Positions 12,639 through 23,652 of a stretch of DNA of 64,000 nt are shown piece after piece. The notes beneath the pieces were generated by a model. It was not told where the DNA came from, ran no database searches, and worked only from the letters and a program-made list of their open reading frames with translations. Each line of letters starts with the position of its first letter. The first letter of the stretch is position 1. Source of the stretch: Symsagittifera roscoffensis. Taxonomy: Eukaryota; Xenacoelomorpha; Acoela; Convolutidae. The stretch spans positions 97,643,705 to 97,707,704 of the forward strand of contig NC_087062.1 in the NCBI RefSeq assembly GCF_963678635.1, given 5' to 3'. The position numbers and the translations under genes are program-made.

Positions 12639-15082
12639 ACAAACCATTTAAACAAATATTTCATATTACTGATATTAAGCACAATATCAATGGCATATCA
12701 TTTATATCAAATTATATACCAACAATCAACATCTTAAATAGTAAAATACTAATCAAAGATAAATACACAAAAACAAAAAATAGAGCTCTAACATTTTTTC
12801 AAAGATTAAACAAACAACCACCATTCTTCTCAAAATTTTATCCAATTTATAACCAACAACGGAAACACCTGAAACCATTATCAGGAAATATATAAAGTTT
12901 TTCAATAAAACAAGTTCACCAGTATGATAAAAGTCAAAATAAACAACAACTTTTTATGTCAGACTTTGAATTTGAACCTATTCACAAGTTTTTCAAAATC
13001 ACGATCTCATCTATAAAACATTTGAAAAACACGAATTCCGACATCATTTCGTTACATGTGTATAACAATACACCGTATCAAGTAACATTACCCTTAGGAC
13101 TTTTAGGATATTGCAAAACAAACGCTACAATCTCACCCATACATGAAGTAGCGTATCGCGTAAATAATATACTCCAATTATTAGATATTTGCCAATCCAC
13201 AATTCTTGACGAAGAATTATCCATAAATAACATAATATGCAATGAAAAGAGAAACACAGATTACTTCACAAAAACACCATATTTTAAACCAGCGTTCAAT
13301 ATAACAAATTACACAAAAGAACAACAAAATTTTTTAACGATGTTTAATTTTGAACACTCACAAATATACAAATCGAATTTGACAAATTAGCAAAACAACT
13401 GTTAAAGTATTCAACAGTCTACGCAACATCAAAATTTGACGTTGGAAAAATCAGATCATCACTACATCTCCCGTTAAAACCTGACGCAGTTTTCAAAAAA
13501 CAAAGAGCTAGTAAAGTACCAATTCATTTACACGACAAAGTAAATTGATTACTTGATATTTTAGAACAATACAAAATTATCTCACCAGTAAATAAAAAGA
13601 ACAACCAAAAGGTAACACTTTTATTAACCTTGTTATCATTCTAGCAAAAGGAGAATCATTAAAAATAGTTTTGAACGTTAGATACCTCAATTCACTAATT
13701 GACGAATCGAAATGCAATTGGCCTATTGAACCAATACAAGTTATCTTAACAAAAATAAACGGAAAATACTTTACAACCGCAGATATGAATAGTGCATACA
13801 ATCAAATGCCACTAGATGAACAATCACGACGTTTAACACAATTTGTTGTTGAATTTCCATAGGACCAGCAGCATTTTCAGCTTTTATGAGTAAAATTTTT
13901 AGACCACTAATACTCACGAAAAACGCAATCACCTATTTGGATGATGTTTTTATGCAATCACAAACAAAAGAAGAAATGTTTACGGTTTTAGAGCACTATC
14001 ATAAAATACTTCAGAACGAAAATCTGAATGCCGCTCCCGATAAATTACACTTCTTTTTGACACGAGTTAAATTTTTAGGACATAATATAGAAAGAAACAC
14101 AATCACTCCATTAAAATCACGCATTGATGCTATTCAAAAACTTCAACCACCAACAAACAAAAAGAAAATCCAAGAACTCCTTGGAATGTTAAATTTCTTA
14201 AGCAAGTACGTTTATAAAATGCAATTTTATTTCAGACCGTTCTATAATATCCTCAGACAACAAAATAATTTTGAATGGACCACTGAACATCAAACACGAT
14301 TTGAAGAAGTTAAAAAACTTTTAACTGATCAAATTTCAAACACAATTCCAGATCCAAATCAACCATTCTATGCAATGTGCGATGCTTCAAATTTTGGCAT
14401 CGGCGCAGCATTACTACAATCACATAGTGGTACAAATAAAATGAACCTTATATCAGCAAATTCCCGAATATTCACTCAAGCAGAGCTACGACTCTCAACT
14501 CTAATGAGAGAATGTACAGCTATAATTTATACACTTACAGAATTTGAATTTCTGATACTTGGATCAAAACATCCAACAGTTCTATTCACAGATAATAAAC
14601 CGATCATTTTTCTCTTTACACAAAAGTCAAATCCAAATCACCGAGTTTATAGATTTCAATTAATTCTAACGAAATTTCCAAACTTACACATAGTTTGGAC
14701 AGCAGGAAAGAATCTTGCATTACCAGATACATTAAGTCGAATTACACCACCTGGATTACTTACACGAAAAACTACAGTTGAAATACCAAAAAATATAAAT
14801 TTTTACCTTGCAAAAGACAAAACATCACCCCGACTAGAATGCAAATATGCAGTAAAAACTGACATTGACCAATCACAAATAAATATCCTACAACACTTCC
14901 CACTTTACTTAGATTGCCAAAATAATCACTACGAAGTTGATCTAGTAGGAACATCAACTTTCAAACCAATTCCATACTCACAATGGATAAAAAATAACAC
15001 CCAACAAAAACGAATGAAACACCACTCGTATAAAAAAGACAAAAGACTTTTTTCCATTAATCGAAAAAGAAAATTTAAGTGA
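12617..15082 (+). pseudogene. pol: Reverse transcriptase and RNase H of element A (broken)
   Basis: The region is a chain of open segments: 12617-12895, 12956-13390, a piece with a TGA near 13549, 13671-13862 and 13886-15082. RT landmarks in order are NVRYLNSLIDES (13675 onward), TTADMNSAYNQMPLDEQSRR (about 13776), GPAAFSAFMSKIF (13862 onward) and the catalytic YLDD at 13934-13945. Between QFVVEFP and GPAAFSAF the usual strand-turn segment of Gypsy RT is missing, so there is an internal deletion at about 13860 in addition to the stops. The connection follows (LGMLNFLSKYVYKM). RNase H comes next: YAMCDASNFGIGAALL (Asp), MRECTAIIYTL (Glu) and VLFTDNKPII (Asp). The product cannot be made as one protein from this copy. 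Confidence 0.9.
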
Positions 15083-16975
15083 TAAAATAAATTTATCAGG
15101 ACCACAAACAAATGATCCAAAATACACAATAAATCAAGTTTTTGACCTCCATGACCCACTTGACACAATTCCCCTATCAAAATTAGAAATTGACAATATT
15201 TTTCTCCCTCCAACAGATAAAATTACACTTGAACTCTTAAAACAATATCAAAATCTTGACCCAGTAATTAGACAACTAAAATCATGGCACAAATACAAAA
15301 CTAAGCCCGTAAAAGCAAATACCACAATTTTAGGAAATAAAACACTCCTCCGATATTTCCGAAAATTTAAAAATTCAACAATTAATGAAAACACAGACCT
15401 TCTAGAATATCAATTAAATGATTCTACAGTTCCCTGTCTCCCTTTAAATATGATACTAATAGCTTTTAACATTTCACATACACAAAATAATAAAGGACAC
15501 TCTGGATCAGAGAAAACATATTCAAATTTTACACAAAATTTTTATTTCCCAAATGCACCAATTTGGACAAAAGTATTAAGCAATGATTGTATAGTATGTC
15601 AGCTAAATAAACCTTATCCAAATCAAAAACAAATAGCACAAAACAAGATTTTAAAGGACAAAGTTTATATTTTAACCATCGTATTTCATTCGATACAAAA
15701 GGACCAATTTCACCATCCTCTGAAGGAAACTCCTACATTATGGTAATTGTTGATGCATTTACACATTATGTAGCACTCAACCCAGTGCCACATTGTAATG
15801 CTTATTATGCTTACACAACACTTTATGAACACTGGATAGTTAAATTCGGATTACCCGAAACCTTAGTTACAGATAACGGTACAGAATTCATAAATAATGA
15901 AATCATCACACTATGTCACTTATATAACATCAAACATAAACCACGTACATCTCATGCACCTTGGACAAACGATTTAGTCGAAGGTATGAACCGTTCACTA
16001 CAAGAATATCTTAGATGTATCATAAATGGAAATGATACAAGTTACACAGAATGGTCAGCAGATGTAAAATTATTTCCCTTAGCATATAATTCACAAATTA
16101 CGACAACTCTAGGAATGTCACCATACGAAAAGGTTTTTAATCAGAAGCCACGTAAACCAATTATGTTTACAGCAAACTCTCATAAAAATGCACAAGGTTA
16201 TTGCCAACCAAATAAAGACTCAGTTTGTTATAACCTACCTTTACACACGCATGATAAAAATCATTTTCGTCACCCACAAATCCTTAAATTAGCCTCCGGT
16301 ACACACACTGAATGGATTTTAAATAGAGATAAAAAACACAATGAAATTTACCAAAGAGTAACAAAAAAATTGTTACAAAGGCAAAACATTAACGAACAAA
16401 TTAATTCACGCTTTACACCAGCCTCAGATTTAAAAATTGGAACATTTGTCTTAAAACCTAATTTTATTACACAAAAAGGAATTTCTAAAAAAAAATTACA
16501 ACCCCTTCGCAAAGGACCATACCAAATAATTGCCAAACCCACTGACGTATAATATAAAATCACCGATTCAAACCAAAAAGAAATTGTCCAACATCGGAAC
16601 AATCTATTGCCTTACTAACCAAAAGAGTACGCACCACGCGAATTAACTCAATTATATTCTTTCACAGGTTTAAAAATTATTCAAAATCATCCACATACGG
16701 AAAAAGAAATAGATGAACAAAACGACATTCATCATGGAAAACAAAATACAAAACCAACTACAACCCAAAACAATACAAAAAAGCTGGATCAAAAAAAACC
16801 TCAAAAAGAAAGGAAAAATAGGAAAATGATAGAAAAAATTTTACCACAAGAACAAGTCGAGAAATCAGAACATAGAGAGTCATCACGACTTAGAAATCAA
16901 CCACGTAAAAATTACAAAACATTCATCCCACAATCTAAAATATTAAAGAAAGTTGAATTTCAAAAACAACTTTAA
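15083..16975 (+). pseudogene. pol: Integrase of element A (broken) and pol C-terminus
   Basis: An HHCC zinc-binding domain is seen in 15450-15746 (ISHTQNNKGHSGSEKT ... DCIVCQLNK). The catalytic core follows in another frame at 15740-16552. Its Asp is in VDAFTHY (15752), its Asp in TDNGTEF (15872) and its Glu in LVEGMNRSL, with 35 residues between the last two (D,D35E). The frame is interrupted by TAA at 16550 and again near 16615. It then continues without further stops to TAA at 16973-16975, with a basic end (SSRLRNQPRKNYKTFI) like other Gypsy Pol C-termini. No chromodomain is seen. The segment 15083-15449 is also pol-like sequence in a shifted frame. Confidence 0.88.
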
Positions 16976-17802
16976 TTTTAAAATCCTCGCACCTCTCGAT
17001 CATATTGAATCTTCATTTTTCAAAATAACATGCTGACAAAAAACGCAACAATTCTAGTTCAAATTTAGCCAATAGGATTCATTCAATCCGTCACCTTCTA
17101 TAACTATAACACCAACCTATTAGACGAAAGATATTAAACTCCAGGCATATCTATAACTATAACTTTACAACCTCCAGGTCAAAAATAAGCAAACCAATCA
17201 GACTTGACAACTAAAATAAATACCACCATAATATCATAACCCTCCCTTATCTAATAACGCAAAAATCAACAATATTATCCCAACTTAGACCTCAAAAACC
17301 CTCCAACCAAAAATGGTAAATTAGCCTAAAGTAAAAATACGATCGTATTCATTTGGCCTAAAGTACAAAAATCTCAAAAAGACCCCAGATCACCTGAAAA
17401 ATAAAAATAAAGCAAAGAGGACCTCCCAAACACCATAAAATTAGCCCCCAACAACTTTTCACAAAACTCAACGCACTTGTCAAAAAATCAATAAATAACT
17501 CGACCACACTTGAAAATCGCCTCAAACAACAAAAAAAATTTGACCAACAGATCATTTCTTAAATGCTCTTCTCTCGATCAGTCAATATCTTTAAAAATAC
17601 AATTTTCAACATTTTCATAAACTTTTTCACAATACTTAAACTTTCATTCATATTTCTCTTTGATACCTTAGAAGCTTTTATAATAATTTTAATCATTTTT
17701 TGCAACATTTTTTAAATTTTCTACTCCCTATTTGAAATATATCTCCAACTTTCCCAAATCATTGACCATATTCACAGGTACGATAACCCAAAGTTTATTT
17801 AA
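16976..17802 (+). other. Non-coding spacer between pol and the 3' genes
   Basis: About 0.8 kb without a supported ORF. It becomes T-rich toward its 3' end and finishes in a conserved acceptor-like site. It probably serves as the 3' part of an intron removed to express the downstream genes. Confidence 0.5.
17769..17783 (+). promoter_or_regulatory. Conserved splice-acceptor-like site before the 3' genes
   Basis: TATTCACAG|GTACGAT in A and CTTCTCAG|GTACGAT in B (about 49156-49169) sit at the same place, 25-26 bases before the 62-aa ORF, in otherwise poorly conserved AT-rich DNA. An env-type subgenomic acceptor is the natural reading, but CAG|GTACGA could also act as a donor. Confidence 0.45.
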
Positions 17803-17991
17803 ATGATACGAACAATTTTTAGTAGAACAGATATTTTTTTAAAATTTGTAATTTTTATAATATTTTTATCATCCCTAATATTGACAATGTGCAAATTTAT
17901 AATAAAGGCAATAATCACATTCGCCTTAGCAACAATCCTTTTAATTCTTTTCCTTGAAGAAAACTACAATAAACATAAAATTTTTCACTAG
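17803..17991 (+). CDS. 62-aa hydrophobic ORF between pol and env
   Basis: ATG to TAG, 62 codons, with two hydrophobic segments (FVIFIIFLSSLILTMC and ITFALATILLILFL) and a polar end EENYNKHKIFH. Element B has a 62-codon homologue with its own ATG and stop (49189-49377) and the near-identical segment ATILLILF(L/I)E. The matching length in two diverged copies argues that it is a real unit. It may be a small membrane protein. Alternatively it may be the N-terminal signal/anchor of the following glycoprotein: in A its TAG is in the same frame as X1, whereas in B the frames differ. No known family is recognised. Confidence 0.6.
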   Translation: MIRTIFSRTDIFLKFVIFIIFLSSLILTMCKFIIKAIITFALATILLILFLEENYNKHKIFH

Positions 17992-17993
17992 GA

Positions 17994-19139
17994 AAATTCA
18001 ATCAGAATACTTTCAAAAATTGCTAACCAACAATCACACAATCAGTTTTCACCGATATCATCCCAAGAAAATCCGACAATACCTAAAACTACCCAAAACC
18101 CCCAAACATCCACACGAATTTCTTTCCAAGATAACCCATACACTTTTGAAGAACGACACGCTCGCTCATCCGAAACATTAGAACCAGTTCAGCGACAAGC
18201 ACCCCTAAGTGAACCAACATATAATTTATACCCAATATTACCACAAGAATTAAGAAGAATAAGACACATTAGTCAAAATCAAAATACAATTGAAATAAAT
18301 AGACAAATTATACATCCACGACGAAATAGAAGTTTTCAAACCCAACGAGTTCATTTTGATATACCCCAATCCCCATCACCAATTACTCCAGAAAACCCAA
18401 ATAGCACATTACCAGAAACCCCTACACTTCTTTCACAACGTAGCACCTCAAGTATACCCTCCGATTACTTAGGTTCAACACCAACATCTGAACAAATACG
18501 TGACAATCCCTTTAACCCCCCCCCCCCCCCCCCCCCCCAACCAAACATCACGGCTACCATATTGGACAACACACTCATTCACACAAGGTGAACCAAATTT
18601 AATAAATGACTCAATAGATATTTCTACGGATACAACAACATCATCATCGCTACCAGAAACATTATCACTACCATCAACACCATCAATAAGCCAGATTTCA
18701 CCGACGCCTTTCCCCCTAAATTTTCCAAATAATCTCGACGCTAGATATCGAGAACAATCATCAACAAATATCCCTTTAAGATTAGATTGGAACACGTTCA
18801 CAGCACCCCCACCATTATTTGGACAACATCCAGAAAGTAACCGACTCCACAATTGGGCACTCAATAGACTACAATATAGACAAGACATCCACGAAGACAT
18901 TCGTGACCATAACATCCAAATACTCCAACAAAATAGTCTACAATTAAAATTCGAAATCACGGTTAAACTTAACAACATTGTTCAACATCCTTACCCATTA
19001 AACCCACCCAATATAACAGCTCAATCGCTACCACCACCATTTATAACAACTGAAGTAATATATAAGTACGACAGATATACCAAAAAGACAATTGGTTACA
19101 TCACATTTTATAACCCATACTCAGGATTATCATACACAT
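17994..19139 (+). pseudogene. X1: Pro/Ser/Thr-rich N-terminal part of the env-region protein
   Basis: Directly after the 62-aa ORF stop the same frame stays open into the C-run at 18516-18538. It then continues in the frame that starts at 18500 and ends SGLSYTCIF. The first half is low-complexity (SSIPSDYLGSTPTSEQ, TFEERHARSSETLEP). The second half is more ordered (LDWNTFTAPPPLFGQHPES, NWALNRLQYRQDIHED). Element B has the same order of motifs at 49390-50454 (FQDNPYTFEE, FTQGELNLVND, GQHQESN), also broken. No AUG of its own is seen. Function unknown; it could be the distal ectodomain of the glycoprotein or a separate structural protein. Confidence 0.55.
18516..18538 (+). repeat. 23-bp poly(C) run inside X1
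   Basis: An uninterrupted run of 23 C joins the two X1 frames. At the corresponding place element B reads only ...AATCTCCCATATT..., so the run is an expansion in A and changes the reading frame. Run length is also prone to sequencing error. Confidence 0.9.
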
Positions 19140-19223
19140 GTATATTCTAAAAATATTGATATTTCAACAAATCTTTTTGTATAATATTTTCCTATCAGAA
19201 CACAAATCCTTCTCCTCGCACAG
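19140..19223 (+). other. Candidate intron between X1 and X2
   Basis: An 84-nt segment from GTATAT to GCACAG|GACCCCAGGA. Element B has the equivalent segment at 50455-50541 (87 nt, GTATCT...AAAAG|GACCCCAGGA), with a TACTAAT branch-site-like sequence. Both contain paired in-frame stops at the same place, and X2 has no AUG. Removing the segment joins X1 to X2 in frame in both elements. In A the joined codon would be TGA, in B CGA. Splicing is inferred, not shown. Confidence 0.4.
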
Positions 19224-21754
19224 GACCCCAGGACTTATTAGTAACACACTACGATTGTGAAGAAAATGAACAAAAAACACTACACAAATATGCAATAAAT
19301 CAAGTATCACAATGCGAAACAGAACCACAAGCTATAGAAACTACAAATGTAATAGCGACACTGTATTCAAAAGCCCGAGCAACAACAGTCGCATGATATA
19401 AATTTACAGCAACTTTTTCCGAAAAGAAAGTACATTGTTCACAAGTTTCAAACGGAAATAAAAACCGACATGACCACGAATCATTCTACCAAAGTAACAT
19501 AGAACGACTTCTACATCTAAATCCCGATGATTGTAAAAACGAGCTACTCAGACTAAATATCACAAGAAATAAAAGCACCGACAGAAAACTAGTATATTTT
19601 CAAGTCTTTGCCGATTCTGTACATCAAGCAGAACTTGAAAGATATCAAGGACATATAAAACTAGATGAAAAATACCCATACAATGGCGCACACGGAAGAT
19701 TAACTTATGACATACACGATAAGCACTGGATACCACACATTGGAATAAATAATCCATCAAACTGCAAAGCAGACACAAAAAATAAAGGATATCAAGAAAT
19801 AATGTTTTTTGATTGGAAAATACAACTCGAAAAAATACAACTCACACGAGATTTATCCGACAACACAATGATTTATCAAGGAATTAGATTACCTTGGAAA
19901 AACGATCAAGGTTATTGTGATCCTACAACACGGACACAAGCAACAATTGTTTGGTTTCCCGAAGATACATGCACAACATTTCAAGTAGCAAAAATACACG
20001 CTCGAATGATAAAATTTCACGAAAAATATTTTATAGAATCAATTCCATATGAACAAGTCCATCCATCGCGAAAACAAAGTACTGTATTCCTAAATATCCA
20101 TAATATAGAAAATAAGTTAACAAGTTTCCAAATATATCAAGAAACAGAAATCGCATGCAAATACAGGAACCCACTTTACAAAACACAATATTCTGAAATA
20201 CTAAATGAATACGAAAAAGGTTTCGACATGACCACTGGAAAAATAAAATTTGACCCATATGCCACAGGTCACCCTCTAAACGAAGGAACATCATATATAC
20301 CAGTTAACTTTCAAAAAAGCAATGGTCAACCTGGGGGAAAACTAAAGCCACATGACACTAGACGTACACGTTTACAGGAACTATCACTAATGAATAACAC
20401 TTATTTTGATAACATCCACTATGATATCCACTTAGATATGAAGTTAGACTACACGATTAGTCAAATTTTTTAAGAAATATCACTCTCCGAATTAAAAACA
20501 CTTCACCAACTATGCGAATTAGAAAGGACACAAATCCTACAATCACTCGCACTAGCAGTATTAAAAATACCCTACGCAGGATATTTATTGTCAGGAAATA
20601 GATCAAATTTTCTAGACTACGAAAGAAACATTTTATGGTTTTATACTTGTACCAAAAAAGTATCACCACTATATGTTTTTGAAGATAAACGCTGCTATAA
20701 AAGAATCCCTATATTATAAAAATAAGGTACATTTTGTTGACACACTTTCAAGACGAACATAATTTTGGGATACCGCAGTCCCATGTGGATCAGAAAATAG
20801 CCACAATGTAGTACAATTGAACCCTGATGAAGATAAATATTATCTTCCTACTCGATACCCTACGTTAATTCAATCACTCAAAAAAATATCACCCGAAAGC
20901 ATCAGAGCTATTGCTCGTAATCCAAATATTGATTCACAATCAATTGGAATATATTCAAAATCAGATATCCAACACCACATTAGAACACAACAATTCCAAG
21001 AATTATTAACACAAATGGACACTATACAAAGACAATCAATTGATCAAAATTTACGAAAACTTGCCGAAACCGCAGGATTTGCAGATATTTATACACAAGA
21101 TTATAGCGGATATTTTAAAGACATTAAAGACTATATATATCTAAACGGTGAAAAATACAGACCACAAGATATTTCACCTATAAATATTTTTAGCTTTGTT
21201 ACCCTAAAAATGAAATTCTCGATTTTCTAGGATGGCCCTATTACATCTTAGAAAAATTAACTATCCTATACGCAATGTTTAATTTTATAGGATTTCTTTT
21301 TTCACTTTTAAAATGAATCTATAACACATGCGCTATACACACACAAGTAAATAGACAAGCAAGTGTAGCACGCATACTATTTGCAGGATTTTTTGGAATT
21401 TTTTCTTCATCAAGAAACAAAATTCTTCTAGACGCACAAATAAAAGAACATAATACAAAAATAGCGACAAGACAGAACACGTACGACGAAGAACATAATA
21501 ACATAGAAGTAACACCTACCGCACCACAGTTGCCACCCCTACCACATAACCATCCATTATCCTTAGTCCCACGTAATTTCCGAAACCTAGCAATAACACA
21601 TAACCCAAATTTTAGACCAAATATATCGCAAAGTCCCGTACAACATATAATGAAACATCATTCACAAGATGATAATACATATGAACAAATTATAGAACAA
21701 CCCCATACCACCGCTTTTCAGTCTCAAAATAATCATTTTTTTAGCCCACGATGA
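19224..21754 (+). pseudogene. env: X2: envelope-like membrane glycoprotein, first copy (broken)
   Basis: About 840 codons of related sequence begin PQDLLVTHYDCEENEQ and end FSPR. The ectodomain is Cys-containing, with conserved stretches such as YFQVFADSVHQAELERYQGH and DPTTRTQATIVWFPEDTC (19919-19972). A long hydrophobic segment (about 21230-21313, with PYYILEKLTILYAMFNFIGF) is followed by a second one (ILFAGFFGIF) and a polar tail of about 110 residues, the layout of a type I fusion or attachment protein. Lesions are TGA at 19394, TAA at 20471, frameshifts near 20712 and about 21200, and TGA at 21314. At 19394 and 21314 element B has GGA. The stop overlaps the ATG of X3 (ATGA). I cannot assign it to a known env lineage. 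Confidence 0.7.
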
Positions 21755-23472
21755 GCCGACAACTTGGATCCCTACACCGCTCAAATTCCCACCCAACCAA
21801 CCTCCACACTCCAATCCCAATAATCCCACTTTTTGCTTTCCCACCACCCGATTTCCCAACTATTAATATATCATCAAGCACGAATTCGGATACTAACTCA
21901 GATATTTCAGTTTTATACTCCATCTTACAACTTAACAACCCTAATATAGAAACCCCTGACGAATTTGCAGACTCCGAACCATCTCCATCCAATAATTTTC
22001 AAACCAACTCCTCAGTTTTTTCAAAACTCCCTTTTCAACCAATCCCACCAAATAATTCACTCCCATCCGTTTCCACTCCTTCTTACGCTTCGCAAGTAAC
22101 CCCAACCTACTCTCCACTTCATTCCGACCGATCATCTAATAATTCTCCAGATACCCCCCAAATTTCCCAGGAACTCGATAATTTTATCACCCTACAACAA
22201 CAGTTAATACAACTTAACACCCTCACCATACATCAAACTTCATCCACAATAGAATCCTCAAACCCACCTACTCCTACACCCTCCTCAGCTTACACTGCAT
22301 CATTAGCACAATCATCCACATCCACCGAAACATCTAACAACACTAACCGAGCTTATCGCACTTTTAAAAGGAAATTCCCGAACCAACCATTCCCGATTAA
22401 ACCAGGAACAGCCTGCGAATATATTAATCCTCCACAACACACCAACACAAAAGATTTTCTAGCAATCACCTTACCCTCATTCCCACAATATACATTAAAC
22501 ACACCTAACGACACTAACGACACACGTAGTTTTGTAGATGAACATGTTTTAATGCCCACACTTCACTGGACAGCATATTACCATTTTACTAATCCCCTTT
22601 GCCTGCCACTATCTAGTACTCATGACGATATAGAAAAGAATAAAAATATGCTATATAGACTCACCGCAACACTAACACCTAGACAATTTACTTATGTAGG
22701 ATATAAAAAATTACTAAAAACATTCACTGGACCTCGTGCTAACGAATTTACAATAGAATATTACGACCATAATATCATCCGAACTAATCAAGACCAATTT
22801 CTAGATGACGACCGCTTCGCTAACCCACAACTAACAGAAAAATTTTTCATCAAAACGTCATATGTATTCACACTTAATTTTTTTCATAGAAAATATGATC
22901 ATATCATTTCTGAAGCACTAAATGATATTCAAGCTTACGAAAGTTTTAAAGACAAATTTCAGTTATTTTCACTAACCTTTCACTTCCTTGCACCACAAGA
23001 ACGCAATTTGCACTGTTCACACGACATTATGTTACGCACTAAACAGACTCATACATATACATACTATCGCTTCATACAAAATCATTTTGATTTACATACT
23101 CCATCAAGACAACAACCACACCATCGTTTTCAGTTTCTTAACTCGCAGTACACTTCACCATTTTTTCTTAATTTCACTTATTGCATCAAGGATACTAATC
23201 TCCACGGCATCCTCCGCAATTATGACCCAGTAACACAAATGTATATATTTTGTCCCATCACGAATACCTTTAACGCCGAAGAATCCAGACCCTTCCTTAT
23301 CCCACATGAATTTATCCAGCCTCTAGAAATCCCAATATTAGAATTCATTCACAATACCAAATATAATCACAAAATATATAACTTCAATCAAAACACACCT
23401 TATGAGTTTGCAGTAGGCACCGAAGAACTAAAAACCATTAAAGCACTTCAATTGCTTTGGCCACTGCTCTAA
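21751..23472 (+). CDS. X3: unrecognised 573-aa protein, first copy
   Basis: An intact 573-codon frame. Its ATG overlaps the X2 stop (CG-ATGA-GC), which suggests coupled or leaky translation after X2. Residues 1-190 are rich in Ser, Thr, Pro and Asn (SSTNSDTNSDIS, ETPDEFADSEPSPSN). Residues 200-573 look globular and rich in aromatics and His. Landmarks are FANPQLTEKFFIKT (about 360), LHCSHDIML (about 420), THTYTYYRFIQ, YTSPFFLNFTYCIKD (about 467) and HGILRNYDPVTQMYIFCP. Relics in B at 53092-54441 and 57178-58950 keep these blocks. No signal peptide or membrane segment is visible. The HGILRNYDPVTQMYIF stretch vaguely resembles an SH3/Tudor-type barrel, but that is a guess. In B the frame continues past the A stop to ...HGFFADD, so A may be truncated by about 30 residues. 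Function unknown. Confidence 0.75.
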   Translation: MSRQLGSLHRSNSHPTNLHTPIPIIPLFAFPPPDFPTINISSSTNSDTNSDISVLYSILQLNNPNIETPDEFADSEPSPSNNFQTNSSVFSKLPFQPIPPNNSLPSVSTPSYASQVTPTYSPLHSDRSSNNSPDTPQISQELDNFITLQQQLIQLNTLTIHQTSSTIESSNPPTPTPSSAYTASLAQSSTSTETSNNTNRAYRTFKRKFPNQPFPIKPGTACEYINPPQHTNTKDFLAITLPSFPQYTLNTPNDTNDTRSFVDEHVLMPTLHWTAYYHFTNPLCLPLSSTHDDIEKNKNMLYRLTATLTPRQFTYVGYKKLLKTFTGPRANEFTIEYYDHNIIRTNQDQFLDDDRFANPQLTEKFFIKTSYVFTLNFFHRKYDHIISEALNDIQAYESFKDKFQLFSLTFHFLAPQERNLHCSHDIMLRTKQTHTYTYYRFIQNHFDLHTPSRQQPHHRFQFLNSQYTSPFFLNFTYCIKDTNLHGILRNYDPVTQMYIFCPITNTFNAEESRPFLIPHEFIQPLEIPILEFIHNTKYNHKIYNFNQNTPYEFAVGTEELKTIKALQLLWPLL

Positions 23473-23567
23473 ACTAAAAACATCATTCGCACTCTAGCAA
23501 AATTACTAACAACATCGGACATGATACACAACATCTTCCCCACGGCTTTTTCCCAGACGATTAACAG

Positions 23568-23652
23568 GTAAGTATAATTTAAAAATATTTTTAACTAATA
23601 AATTTAAATTAGTACTAACCATTCCTTATTCATGTTTCTTTTACATTTCTAG
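23568..23652 (+). other. Candidate 85-nt intron just after X3
   Basis: AACAG|GTAAGT at 23568 and TTTACATTTCTAG at 23652 are near-consensus splice sites around an AT-rich 85-nt segment. In B the matching segments end in TTTCTTTACAG|GC, with a decayed donor. The intron begins five bases after the stop (GACGATTAA) used by the longer X3 frame. Confidence 0.6.

Noticed and set aside
19394-19396. TGA as a recoded sense codon in X2
   Set aside because: B has GGA at this place and at 21314, so simple G-to-T mutations explain both, and other lesions are present.
22353-22559. Reverse-strand ORFs within X3 (several of 60-90 codons)
   Set aside because: Shadows of X3; they recur in unit 2 only because the DNA is duplicated.
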